Source: Agromyces sp. 3263
Lineage (GTDB): Bacteria > Actinomycetota > Actinomycetes > Actinomycetales > Microbacteriaceae
DNA length: 64,000 bases
Direction of reading: 5' to 3'
Assembly: GCF_031456545.1 (NCBI RefSeq)
Contig: NZ_JAVDUV010000001.1
Coordinates: forward strand, 868,001-932,000
The notes below the pieces were generated by a model that was not told the origin of the DNA, made no database searches, and saw only the letters and a list, made by a program, of their open reading frames with translations. Position 1 is the first letter of the stretch; each line of letters starts with the position of its first letter. Shown in pieces: positions 8,507 to 16,306 of the stretch. The position numbers and the translations under genes are program-made.

Positions 8507-8764
8507 TCAACCGGGCAGCCGGCTGGCGGCGGCCCAGTCCTCGGGGTGTCGCGCCTGCTCACGCGTGAGCTCGGTGGCGCCGCCGCAGTTCGAGCAGACG
8601 ACCGCGTACTGACGCGCGAACGTGAAGGTCGGGATGAAGAACAGCCAGAGCCGGCTGCCGACCTCGACGACCCGTTGCGGCGCCGGCATCCGGCAGTACT
8701 CGCAGATGAAGCGCAACGTGGCGAGTTGCCGCTCGCGGGGGAACACCCCGATGAACAGGAACAT
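8507..8764 (-). CDS. Small zinc-ribbon protein
   Basis: 85 residues from ATG 8764 (MFLFIGVFPRERQ); the frame is open a little further upstream but this methionine begins the protein-like part. Two Cys pairs, CEYC and CSNC, are separated by about 38 residues that include the hydrophobic RLWLFFIPTFTF segment, the arrangement of small zinc-ribbon proteins. The zinc ribbon may be structural; no partner or reaction can be assigned. It converges on the VOC-family gene. Confidence 0.7.
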   Translation of the reverse strand: MFLFIGVFPRERQLATLRFICEYCRMPAPQRVVEVGSRLWLFFIPTFTFARQYAVVCSNCGGATELTREQARHPEDWAAASRLPG

Positions 8765-8851
8765 GCGTCGATCGTACGAACGGCCGGATGACGCGGCCAC
8801 GGGCTTGCGCCGACGTCGCGGCTGCGCAACGCGGCCCGGCCCGGCCCGGCC

Positions 8852-9163
8852 TCAGAGCCCCTCGGCGATCTCCTTGATCGCGGCGAGGCGGCGGTCCCAC
8901 TCGGCGCCGATCGCGTCGAGGCGTCGCGCGGTTGCGGTGAGCTCCGACCCGATCACGCGGTAGCGCACCTCGCGACCGACGCGCATTGGCTCGACCAGCC
9001 CGACCTCCTGCAGCACGGCGAGGTGCTTCGCGATCGCCTGGCGGGTGACGGGCAGGCGCCCGGCGAGGGCCGACGCCGACGCGTCGCCCTCGCCGAGTGC
9101 CGCCAGGATGCTCCACCGGGTCTCGTCGCCGAGTGCGGCGAACACGGGGACCAACGCCTGCAT
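8852..9163 (-). CDS. ArsR-family transcriptional regulator
   Basis: 103 residues, a single winged helix: VFAALGDETRWSILAAL, SASALAGRLPVTRQAIAKH as the helix-turn-helix, LAVLQEVGLVEPMRVGREVRY as the wing. No cysteine metal site is visible, so a metal sensor is unlikely. It is the third gene of a same-strand set (MFS, SRPBCC, ArsR). A GTG at 9169 overlaps the SRPBCC stop (GTGA) and could also be used; ATG 9163 is taken. It is the obvious candidate for binding the double operator at 10919-10969 in front of the operon. Confidence 0.85.
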   Translation of the reverse strand: MQALVPVFAALGDETRWSILAALGEGDASASALAGRLPVTRQAIAKHLAVLQEVGLVEPMRVGREVRYRVIGSELTATARRLDAIGAEWDRRLAAIKEIAEGL

Positions 9164-9165
9164 CG

Positions 9166-9645
9166 TCACGCCCCGCGCTCGAGGAGGGCGACGAGCTTGT
9201 CGAGCTCGTCGTTCCAGCCGCCGCGGTGGCTCTCCATGTTCGCGGCCGGGTCGGAGGTGGCCTCGAACCCGGTCTCGACCACGGTGAGCTGCGTGCCGTC
9301 GGCGGTGGGCTCGAGGGTGAACGTGAAGACGGTGGAGTGCTCGTCGACGTCGTCGGGCATGACGCCGCTCGCGTCGTCGTTGCCCCAGCGGTACGAGACG
9401 AGTCGCGGCTCGTCGAAGGCCTCGATGCGCAGCGGGACCGCGCCGTAGCCCTCGAACGTGAGGGTTCCGCGCGCGCCGACGCCGGCGCCGTCGATGACGG
9501 CCTTCCCGAACCACTGCGAGATGTGCTCGGGCTGCGTGACCGCCGACCAGACCTTCTCGATGGGGGCGGCGATGCGAATCGTGCGCCGGACGGTGAACTG
9601 GCCCTCGTCGACGACGGATGCCGGGTTGCTGGTCATGTGCTCCAT
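9166..9645 (-). CDS. SRPBCC (AHSA1-like) protein
   Basis: 159 residues of the START/AHSA1 fold: VRRTIRIAAPIEKVWSAVT, PEHISQWFGKA, the strand series GTLTFEGYGAVPLRIEAF, RLVSYRW, STVFTFTLEPTADGTQLTVVET and the closing helix HRGGWNDELDKLVALLE. These proteins bind hydrophobic ligands in a helix-grip pocket; no reaction can be assigned. It sits 40 bases after the MFS gene and its stop abuts the ArsR start, so the three are probably co-transcribed. AAAGGA precedes the ATG. Confidence 0.85.
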   Translation of the reverse strand: MEHMTSNPASVVDEGQFTVRRTIRIAAPIEKVWSAVTQPEHISQWFGKAVIDGAGVGARGTLTFEGYGAVPLRIEAFDEPRLVSYRWGNDDASGVMPDDVDEHSTVFTFTLEPTADGTQLTVVETGFEATSDPAANMESHRGGWNDELDKLVALLERGA

Positions 9646-9685
9646 GATGGTTCCTTTCGTGGGATTTCGTTGCGGGATTCCGCGG

Positions 9686-10897
9686 TCAGCGGCTGGTGAC
9701 GCCCTCGCTGTCGGGCACGGATGCCGCGACGGGGGCGGTGAGGAAGCTCGTCGCCCACGCGACCGCCACGGCGACGACGGCGATGCCGATGCCGGTGACC
9801 ACGGCGAGGACCACGCCCCCGCCGCTGATCGCCAGGCCGCCGGCCAGCGACCCGAACGCGATGCCGGCGTTGACGGCCGAGGCGGGCAGCGAGGACGCGA
9901 GCGGTGCTCCCGGCCCCGCGAGGGCGACGACCCGGTGCTGGATCGACGGGCCGGTCGCCATGCCGGAGAGCCCGATGCCTGCCACGGCCAGCGCGGCGAG
10001 CCATGGGTTCGCCCCCAACACGGCCAGCGCGACGAGCGAGATCGTCACGCCGATCGCGCCCACGATGAGCATGCGGGCGGCATCGGCATCGGCGAAGCGA
10101 CCGCCGCCGAACGAGCCGACCGCGGTGGCGACGCCGTACACGAGCAGGAACACCGACACGACCGGTCCCGAGACATCCGTCACCTGGTCGAGGAACGGCA
10201 CGAGATAGGTGATGGCCGCGAGCATGGCGGCGAAGGTGAGGAAGCTCACCGAGAGCACGGCGAGCACACGCGGGGCGAATGCGTGCCGGGCCTGCCCGAC
10301 GGCGCCGTGGCCGGGCGGCGTGGGCACCGAGGGCAGCACGACGATCGCGAGCACGAGCACGACGGCGCCGGCTGCCACGACGGCGCCGAATGAGGCCCGC
10401 CAGCCGACCGCCTGGCCGAGCAGCGTGCCGATCGGCAGCCCGAGCGCGCTCGACAGCGCGAAGCCCGAGATGATGACGGCCATCGCCCGGCCCGTGCGCT
10501 CCTTCGGGACGACCGAGGTCGCGGTCACCATGGCGGCGGCGATGAACAGTCCCTGCACGGCGCCGATCACGACCCGTGCCACGACGAACAGCGGGTAGTC
10601 GGCGAACAGGGCGGGAAGCAGGTTCGCGACGACGAACACGCCGGTCGCCGCGATGAGCACGGGCCGGCGATCGAATCGCGTGGTGAGGAAGGTGAGCACC
10701 GGGCCGCCGATCGCGAGCCCGAGCGCGTTGGCCGTGACGAGCACGCCCGCGGCGGGAACCGAGACGGTGAGATCGGCGCCGATGAGATCGATCATGCCCA
10801 CGACGAGCATCTCGGCGCAGCCCATCACGAACGCTCCGGCGAACAGGACGCCGAGCACCGCGGCCGGCCGGGTCTTCCCGTCTCGAGTGGTGTCCAT
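9686..10897 (-). CDS. MFS transporter, DHA1 drug-efflux type
   Basis: 403 residues with about 12 hydrophobic segments. Typical DHA1 features: first helix VLGVLFAGAFVMGCAEMLVVGMI, TRFDRRPVLI after helix 2 (motif A region), ARVVIGAVQGLF and the helix-5 SSALGLPIGTLLGQAVGWRASF (motif C region). Closest in style to chloramphenicol/arabinose-type exporters; substrate not inferable. A strong AGGAGA site precedes the ATG. Two copies of an 18-bp dyad lie in its promoter region. Likely first gene of the MFS-SRPBCC-ArsR operon. Confidence 0.85.
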   Translation of the reverse strand: MDTTRDGKTRPAAVLGVLFAGAFVMGCAEMLVVGMIDLIGADLTVSVPAAGVLVTANALGLAIGGPVLTFLTTRFDRRPVLIAATGVFVVANLLPALFADYPLFVVARVVIGAVQGLFIAAAMVTATSVVPKERTGRAMAVIISGFALSSALGLPIGTLLGQAVGWRASFGAVVAAGAVVLVLAIVVLPSVPTPPGHGAVGQARHAFAPRVLAVLSVSFLTFAAMLAAITYLVPFLDQVTDVSGPVVSVFLLVYGVATAVGSFGGGRFADADAARMLIVGAIGVTISLVALAVLGANPWLAALAVAGIGLSGMATGPSIQHRVVALAGPGAPLASSLPASAVNAGIAFGSLAGGLAISGGGVVLAVVTGIGIAVVAVAVAWATSFLTAPVAASVPDSEGVTSR

Positions 10898-10918
10898 GGT
10901 TTCTCCTGTTCGGCTGTC

Positions 10919-10936
10919 TGCAACCTAATGGTTGCA
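10919..10936. promoter_or_regulatory. Operator copy 1: TGCAAC-N6-GTTGCA
   Basis: TGCAACCTAATGGTTGCA is a perfect dyad (7-bp arms) 22 bases upstream of the MFS start codon. The same TGCAAC-N6-GTTGCA pattern recurs exactly 33 bp away. A half-site TGCAAC is at 10974-10979. Placement fits a repressor of the MFS-SRPBCC-ArsR operon. Confidence 0.75.
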
Positions 10937-10951
10937 TCTATCTCGGGTCGA

Positions 10952-10969
10952 TGCAACCTTTGAGTTGCA
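10952..10969. promoter_or_regulatory. Operator copy 2: TGCAAC-N6-GTTGCA
   Basis: TGCAACCTTTGAGTTGCA, same half-sites and same 6-base spacer as copy 1. Centre-to-centre distance is 33 bp, about three helical turns, so two dimers would sit on the same DNA face. Confidence 0.75.
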
Positions 10970-11069
10970 GTTCTGCAACGCTCCTTCCACACCGGAGCCG
11001 CCGCCGCAAGGCCCGTGAGCAAACCGCCCGTCCGGCGTAGCGTCGTGCCAACCCGAAGGAGCGAGCTCC

Positions 11070-12857
11070 ATGAGCAGTCCGACGACCCTCGTCGCCGACC
11101 GCTACCGGCTGGTCAAGCTGATCGGCTCGGGCGGCATGGGCGTCGTCTGGCATGCGTGGGACGAGCGGCTGCACCGCGACGTGGCCCTCAAGATGCTGCG
11201 CACCCAGCCCGACCTCAGCGACCGCGAACGCGAGGCCGCGACTGACCGGGCGATGCGAGAGGCGCGCATCACGGCCGGCTTGCACCATCCGCACGCGGTC
11301 ACCGTGTTCGACGTGGTCGAGCACGAGGGGCAGCCGTGCATCGTGATGCAGCTGGTGGAGTCGACGCCGCTGTCGGCGCTCCTCCGGGAGCGCGGCACCC
11401 TGAGCCCGCGGGAGACGGCGCGGATCGGCGCCGAGGTCGCCTCGGCCCTCGCGGCGGCCCACAAGCTGCGCATCGTGCACCGCGACGTGAAGCCGGGCAA
11501 CATCCTCATCACCGAGGACGGCTCGGCGATGATCAGCGACTTCGGCATCTCGCACGCCCTCGGCGACGCGACCATCACGGCCACCGGCATGGTGCACGGC
11601 ACCCCGGCCTTCCTCGCCCCCGAGGTGGCGCAGGGCAAGCCCACGAGCTTCGCCTCCGACGTGTTCTCGCTGGGGTCCACCATGTACACCATGCTCGAGG
11701 GCCGGCCGCCGTTCGGCGCCGACCCCAACCCGCTCGCGCTCCTGCACCGGGTCGCCCGTGGCGACTTCCCTGCCCCGCAGCGTGCCGGCGCCCTGGATCC
11801 GCTGCTGCGCAGCATGCTCGCGTCCGACCCGAGGCGACGCCCGAGCATGAAGACCGTCGCCGCCCGCCTCGCGGCCATGCACGAGGGCACAGCGGATGCC
11901 GCGGCATCCGAGCTGCCGACGGTGCCGTTCGCGGCGGGCGCGGCCCCGGGCGCGGGGGCGGGCGCGGCCGCGGGGGCATGGCCGGCGGATGCCGCGACCT
12001 CCATCGAGTCCACGACGGAACGGCTCGACGACGGATCCGAGCCGGACCCACCGACGGTGGCCGCGCCGACCGAGCGGCTGGGCGAGGCATCCGGCGCGGT
12101 TCGCGAGCCGGTTGACGCGGCAGGATCGCCCACCGCCACGACCGAGCGCCTGCAACCGGACCCTCCTCCCCCGGCATTGGCGTGGCTCCTGCAGCCGTCC
12201 ACCTCATCCGACGACGTCGCCGCCGGCCCCAAACCGCCGTCGCCCGACGCGGCGCCCGCGCACGCCGGGCAGGCCCCACGCCGCCGCGGGCTCGTGGTCG
12301 CCACCGTGGTGGTGCTCGGCCTGCTCGTCGCCGGCGGCGCGGTCGTCCTCGGCGCGCTGTTCTCGAACGCCGGCAACGTGGGGGCGGCGCCCGAGGCCGG
12401 CGGGTCATCCGCGCCCGCGACCGCGACCTCGTCCGCCACCCCGTCGCCCGAGCCCGCGCCGCAACCCGCACCCGCGCCGAGCCCCAGCGCGTCCGCCGAG
12501 CCGACGCCGACGCCGACGCCGCAGCCCGCGACCCCCGAGCAGCGGGTCGTCGACACCCTGACCGGCTACTACGCCCTCGTGCCCAGCGACCTGGACACCG
12601 CCTGGACGATGATGACGGCCGATTACCAGGAGAACCACGTCGGAGGGCGGGGCGCCTACGAGGACTTCTGGTCCACCGTCGCCGCCGTGCAGATCTCGGA
12701 CGTGACGGCGACCGCCCCTGACCAGGGCCAGGCGACGCTGACGTACACGTTCACCGACGGCAGCGTGGTGCAGGAGGTCACGGCGTACCGCTTCGTGGAC
12801 GAGGGCGGGACCCTGAAGATCGCCGCGACCGAGGTGCTCAGCAGCGTCGCGCTGTGA
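11070..12857 (+). CDS. Transmembrane Ser/Thr protein kinase (PknB-like) with extracellular NTF2-like domain
   Basis: 595 residues. The kinase domain (about 10-275) has the glycine loop GSGGMG (19-24), K41 in VALKML, HRDVKPGN (137-144, catalytic D139), DFG at 157-159 and a Thr-rich activation loop TITATGMVHGTPAFLAPE. A Pro/Ala/Thr-rich cytoplasmic linker (about 280-405) follows, then one membrane helix GLVVATVVVLGLLVAGGAVV near 407-432, a Pro/Ser spacer and an outside domain of about 100 residues (VVDTLTGYYALVPSDLDTAW to the end) resembling NTF2/SnoaL-like sensor domains. PASTA repeats are absent. GAAGGAG precedes the ATG. Substrates are unknown; the outer domain probably senses a wall or small-molecule signal (inference). 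Confidence 0.88.
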   Translation: MSSPTTLVADRYRLVKLIGSGGMGVVWHAWDERLHRDVALKMLRTQPDLSDREREAATDRAMREARITAGLHHPHAVTVFDVVEHEGQPCIVMQLVESTPLSALLRERGTLSPRETARIGAEVASALAAAHKLRIVHRDVKPGNILITEDGSAMISDFGISHALGDATITATGMVHGTPAFLAPEVAQGKPTSFASDVFSLGSTMYTMLEGRPPFGADPNPLALLHRVARGDFPAPQRAGALDPLLRSMLASDPRRRPSMKTVAARLAAMHEGTADAAASELPTVPFAAGAAPGAGAGAAAGAWPADAATSIESTTERLDDGSEPDPPTVAAPTERLGEASGAVREPVDAAGSPTATTERLQPDPPPPALAWLLQPSTSSDDVAAGPKPPSPDAAPAHAGQAPRRRGLVVATVVVLGLLVAGGAVVLGALFSNAGNVGAAPEAGGSSAPATATSSATPSPEPAPQPAPAPSPSASAEPTPTPTPQPATPEQRVVDTLTGYYALVPSDLDTAWTMMTADYQENHVGGRGAYEDFWSTVAAVQISDVTATAPDQGQATLTYTFTDGSVVQEVTAYRFVDEGGTLKIAATEVLSSVAL

Positions 12858-12875
12858 GCTGCCCCCGGCGGCCGG

Positions 12876-13541
12876 TCAGGCGCTCGTGTTCTGCAGGAAC
12901 GCGAGCACCGCGGCGACCCGCCGGTGCACGCCCGACTCGGGCAGGCGCAGCTTCGTGAAGATCGCGTTCACGTGCTTCTCGACCGTCGACGACGACAGGA
13001 ACAGCGCCTGTTCGATGCCCGCGTTGGTCTTGCCCGCCGCCATCTCCCGCAGCACCTCGAGCTCCCGCGGCGAGAGCGCCGCCAGCGGGCTCGACGCGCC
13101 GGCGGCGCTGCGCCGCCGCACCAGGGTGTCGACGATCTGCGGGTCGATCACCGAACCGCCGGTGCACACCTCCCGGAGCGCGTGCACGAGGTCCTCGAGG
13201 TCGCCGATCCGGTCCTTCAGCAGGTAGCCGAGTCCCGCCGAGCCGTCATCGAAGAGGGCCAGCGCGTAACTCTCGTCGGCGTGCTGCGACAGCACGACCA
13301 CGCCGGTCGCGGGCGAGGCGGCGCGGATCGCGTGTGCGGCCTCGATCCCCTCCATGTGGTGGCCGGGCGGCATCCGGATGTCGGTGAGCACGGCGTCGGG
13401 CGCGAGTCGCCGCACCGCGTCGAGCAGCTCGACGCCGTTGCCGACCGACGCGACCACGTCGACCTCGCCCGAGTCCTCGAGCAGGCGCCGGAGGCCCTCG
13501 CGCACGAGGTAGTTGTCCTCGGCGATGACGACGCGCAGCAC
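12876..13541 (-). CDS. NarL/LuxR-type response regulator
   Basis: 221 residues from GTG 13541 (MLRVVIAEDNYLVREGLRRL). Receiver domain with the acidic pair ED at 8-9, phosphoacceptor D54 in LTDIRMPPG, VVVLSQHA and the Lys in YLLKDRI. The LuxR helix-turn-helix is LSPRELEVLREMAAGKTNAG with SSSTVEKHVNAIFTKL. GTG codons at 13547 and 13565 are alternative starts; the chosen one gives the standard N-terminus and lies 7 bases after the kinase stop. It is paired with the upstream histidine kinase. Confidence 0.88.
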   Translation of the reverse strand: MLRVVIAEDNYLVREGLRRLLEDSGEVDVVASVGNGVELLDAVRRLAPDAVLTDIRMPPGHHMEGIEAAHAIRAASPATGVVVLSQHADESYALALFDDGSAGLGYLLKDRIGDLEDLVHALREVCTGGSVIDPQIVDTLVRRRSAAGASSPLAALSPRELEVLREMAAGKTNAGIEQALFLSSSTVEKHVNAIFTKLRLPESGVHRRVAAVLAFLQNTSA

Positions 13542-13548
13542 TCCCACG

Positions 13549-15636
13549 TCATCCAAGGCGATCACCGTCTGCTGTGGCGGGTGCGCCGGGGATCCCGTTC
13601 ACTGGCAGGTCCACCAGCACGGTCGTACCGGTTCCCGACGGCTCGGCCGTCGACACCTGCACCGTGCCGCGTAGGGCGGCCACACGGTCGCGGATGTTCG
13701 CCAGCCCCCCACCCGTGGCCGACGCCGGCGACACCGTACCGAGTCCGCGACCGTCGTCGGTGATCGCGATGCGCAGGTGCCCGTTCGATCGCGCGAGCGC
13801 CACCGAGGCGTGCGTCGCATCGGCGTGCTTCGCGGTGTTCGCAAGCGCCTCGCGCACCACGTAGTACGCGGTCGTCTCGACCTCGTCGGGATACCGCTCC
13901 GCCCGAACCGCAGCATCGGCCTCGACCGACAGCGGGATCGGATACCGCGCCACGCCCGACTCGACGGCCGCCACGAGGCCGTTGTCGCTCAGCACCGGCG
14001 GATGGATGCCCTGGGCGAGCTCGCGCAGGTCGGTGAGCGTCTCGCGTGCCTGGTCCTGCAGCTCCGCCAGCTCCGCCGGCGTCAGCTCGCCCCGCTGCAG
14101 GCGGTTGCGGGCGAGGCGCAGACCCGCGATCTGCGCGACCACGTTCTGCTGGATGCCGTCGTGCAGGTCGCGCTCGAGCCGCCGGCGCTCGTCGTCCTGC
14201 GCGGCCACGAGCCGCTCCCGCGACGCGGTGAGCTCGACGAGCTGCTCGGCGAGCAGGCTGGAGAGTCGCACGTTCGCGACGGATGCCGCGGCCTGGCTCG
14301 CGACGGTGCGCAGCAGCATCCGCTCGGCGTCGCTGTACTCGCCGCGGTGGCGGGGTCCGACCTCGATGCGGCCGAGCGTCTCGTCGGCGTGGACGAGGTC
14401 GGCCGACTCCGCCGACTCGCCGGCCACGTCGCCGACGGTGCCCGCGGGCGATTCGGCGAGCCCGCCGTCCGCTCCGACCAGTCGGATCCGCACCCACGAG
14501 GCGTCGAGCCCGTCGCGCACGCCGGCGGCCAGGTGCGCGACCAGGTCGCGGGGCTCGCCCGCCTGCTCGAGGCGCGCGCCCAGCTCGCTGAGCATCCCGA
14601 ACTGCCGCTCGCGATCGCCGAACAGGGCCAGGTGCAGGCGCCGTTGCATCCAGCTGCGGGCCGGAAGCAGCACGACCGCGAGGATCGTCGTGAGCAGGAT
14701 CGCCGGCACGGTTCGCAGCGGGGGCGTCAACAGCAGCGCGGGCGTCGCGACCCCGGCGGCGTAGACGACCGTGATGAGCAGATTCGACGATCGCTCGACG
14801 AGCGCGCCGCGCTCGCCCGGCCCGATGTCGAAGGCGCCGTACCGGAGGATGCCGTGGATCGCCGCGACCGGGATGGCGATCATCGACGCGTAGACCAGGA
14901 ACTCGATGCCCGGGACGCCCGGCGCGAACGTCCAGAGCACGAACGCGACCATCGCCGACCCCACGGCGAGGGCCATGACCCGGGTGCCCGCCCGCACCTC
15001 GGGCGACCCGAAGAGCGCACGGGACGCCAGGATTGTCACCCCGAGCGCGACGGCCGCCCACGACTGGACGACCAGGAAGAGCACGCCCGGGTACGCCCAC
15101 TCGAGCCATGGCACGGCATAGGGGTTGGGGATCGCGTCGCCGCTGATGCCGATGAACGGCGACATCACGACGTATGGGGAGGTGAGCAGCGTCAGCGGGC
15201 CCGCGAGCAACGGCGTCCAGAGGAACACGACCGCGATCCGCTGCCACCGGCGCTCCGGGACGCCCGAGGGGAAGGTGGCGAAGACGACCAGCAGCGTCGA
15301 CGTCGCCAGAGCATCGGCCGTCAGGCCGAGCACGTTGACGAGCGGGAACCACGGCTCCGCGAGGATCTCGAGGTTGCGGTGCAGGAAGGTCTCGTAGGCC
15401 GAGCCCACGAGCATCGCCGTTGCGCCGAGCGCGATGAGCACCGCGATCCGCGACGCCGACACCGTGAGCAGCCACATGCCGAACACGAACAGCGGCAGTG
15501 CGCCGAGGAGCGGCCAGGCGAGGCCGTGGTCCGAGTTGACGTCGGGGTCGAGGAACCCGCGGACGACGACGACGTAGACCAGCGCGGCGACCCCGATCGG
15601 GCCGAGCGTCGCGAGGCACACCCACCTGCGATCCAC
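13549..15636 (-). CDS. Membrane histidine kinase (HisKA_3 / NarX-DesK type) with GAF-like region
   Basis: 695 residues from GTG 15636 (MDRRWVCLATLGPIGVAALV), chosen because GGAGGAGG lies about 11 bases upstream and the longer frame is Arg/Pro-rich noise. Several hydrophobic segments fill the first 330 residues, then a GAF-like region (MLSELGARLEQAG to SSLLAEQLVEL). The dimerisation helix carries the phosphoacceptor H492 in ERDLHDGIQQNVVAQI. The ATPase has VREALANTAKHADA (N box) and DDGRGL with GGGLANIRDRVAAL. It is co-transcribed with the response regulator and faces the membrane-protein/multicopper-oxidase pair across a 199-bp divergent region. Confidence 0.88.
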   Translation of the reverse strand: MDRRWVCLATLGPIGVAALVYVVVVRGFLDPDVNSDHGLAWPLLGALPLFVFGMWLLTVSASRIAVLIALGATAMLVGSAYETFLHRNLEILAEPWFPLVNVLGLTADALATSTLLVVFATFPSGVPERRWQRIAVVFLWTPLLAGPLTLLTSPYVVMSPFIGISGDAIPNPYAVPWLEWAYPGVLFLVVQSWAAVALGVTILASRALFGSPEVRAGTRVMALAVGSAMVAFVLWTFAPGVPGIEFLVYASMIAIPVAAIHGILRYGAFDIGPGERGALVERSSNLLITVVYAAGVATPALLLTPPLRTVPAILLTTILAVVLLPARSWMQRRLHLALFGDRERQFGMLSELGARLEQAGEPRDLVAHLAAGVRDGLDASWVRIRLVGADGGLAESPAGTVGDVAGESAESADLVHADETLGRIEVGPRHRGEYSDAERMLLRTVASQAAASVANVRLSSLLAEQLVELTASRERLVAAQDDERRRLERDLHDGIQQNVVAQIAGLRLARNRLQRGELTPAELAELQDQARETLTDLRELAQGIHPPVLSDNGLVAAVESGVARYPIPLSVEADAAVRAERYPDEVETTAYYVVREALANTAKHADATHASVALARSNGHLRIAITDDGRGLGTVSPASATGGGLANIRDRVAALRGTVQVSTAEPSGTGTTVLVDLPVNGIPGAPATADGDRLG

Positions 15637-15685
15637 ACCCCCATGGTCCTCCTCCCGGGCGGCCGGCGGGAGAGGGGCATCCGCA

Positions 15686-15703
15686 CCAGCCCTTGGGGGC
15701 TGG
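15686..15703 (-). other. Small perfect hairpin in the divergent kinase/membrane-protein region
   Basis: CCAGCCC, TTGG, GGGCTGG: 7-bp stem with a 4-base loop, 50 bases upstream of the kinase start. It may be a protein site or an mRNA leader hairpin; nothing else in the 199-bp gap is distinctive. Confidence 0.35.
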
Positions 15704-15835
15704 CCTCCATCACCTGGGCGGTGCGCCGCCACGGGGCATCCGGCCTGCTGCGTTCCCGCGGGGCCACGGCTCCGCGAAGGTCGGGGTCGAGCGGATGCCA
15801 CGACGGCGCGCCGCACGAGACAGGGAGTGAAGCTC

Positions 15836-16306
15836 ATGCGCAGGATCTACGCAGGCCTGGCCTGGACCATCGCGGGCGCGGTCGTCGTGCAGGCCGCCGC
15901 CGTCGCCTTCGCGTTCGGCGGCATGCTCAACCTCGTGGCGGAGGGCGGCGTCGTCGACAAGGCGCTGCTGGAGAGCTTCCAGGCGGGAGGCGTCGGCGAG
16001 CTCGGGTTCGCGATCCACGGGATCGTCGGCGCGGGCCTCATCCCGCTGCTCGCGATCGCGTTGCTGGTCGTCTCGTTCTTCGTGCGCGTGCGCGGCGCGA
16101 AGCTCTGGGCCGCGATCACGCTCGGCCTCGTCGTGCTGCAGGTGACGCTCGGGTTCTCGATCGTCGGGGGGCCGTACCTCGGCCTCATCCACGGCGCCAA
16201 CGCACTGGCGGTCGTCGCCGCCGCGACGGTCGCGGCGCTCCGCGTCCGACGCCCCGCAGCACACGAGGGCGCCGAGGAGGCGACGACCGATGCCGTCGCG
16301 GCGTGA
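15836..16306 (+). CDS. Four-helix membrane protein (DUF6220-like)
   Basis: 156 residues from ATG 15836 (MRRIYAGLAWTIAG), with AGGGAG 9 bases upstream. Four hydrophobic helices: AWTIAGAVVVQAAAVAFAF, AIHGIVGAGLIPLLAIALLV, AAITLGLVVLQVTLGFSIV and LIHGANALAVVAAATVAAL. Two helices start with a His (FAIHG and LIHGA), a spacing that could bind haem or a metal, as in small cytochrome-b-like membrane proteins; this is inference. The last 17 bases overlap the multicopper oxidase gene, so the two are translationally coupled and probably work together at the membrane. Confidence 0.7.
   Translation: MRRIYAGLAWTIAGAVVVQAAAVAFAFGGMLNLVAEGGVVDKALLESFQAGGVGELGFAIHGIVGAGLIPLLAIALLVVSFFVRVRGAKLWAAITLGLVVLQVTLGFSIVGGPYLGLIHGANALAVVAAATVAALRVRRPAAHEGAEEATTDAVAA

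Noticed and set aside
11894..11909. GGATGCCGCGGCATCC inside the kinase gene as an operator
   Set aside because: It lies in the coding region for the Ala/Pro-rich linker and is explained by the general excess of this word.
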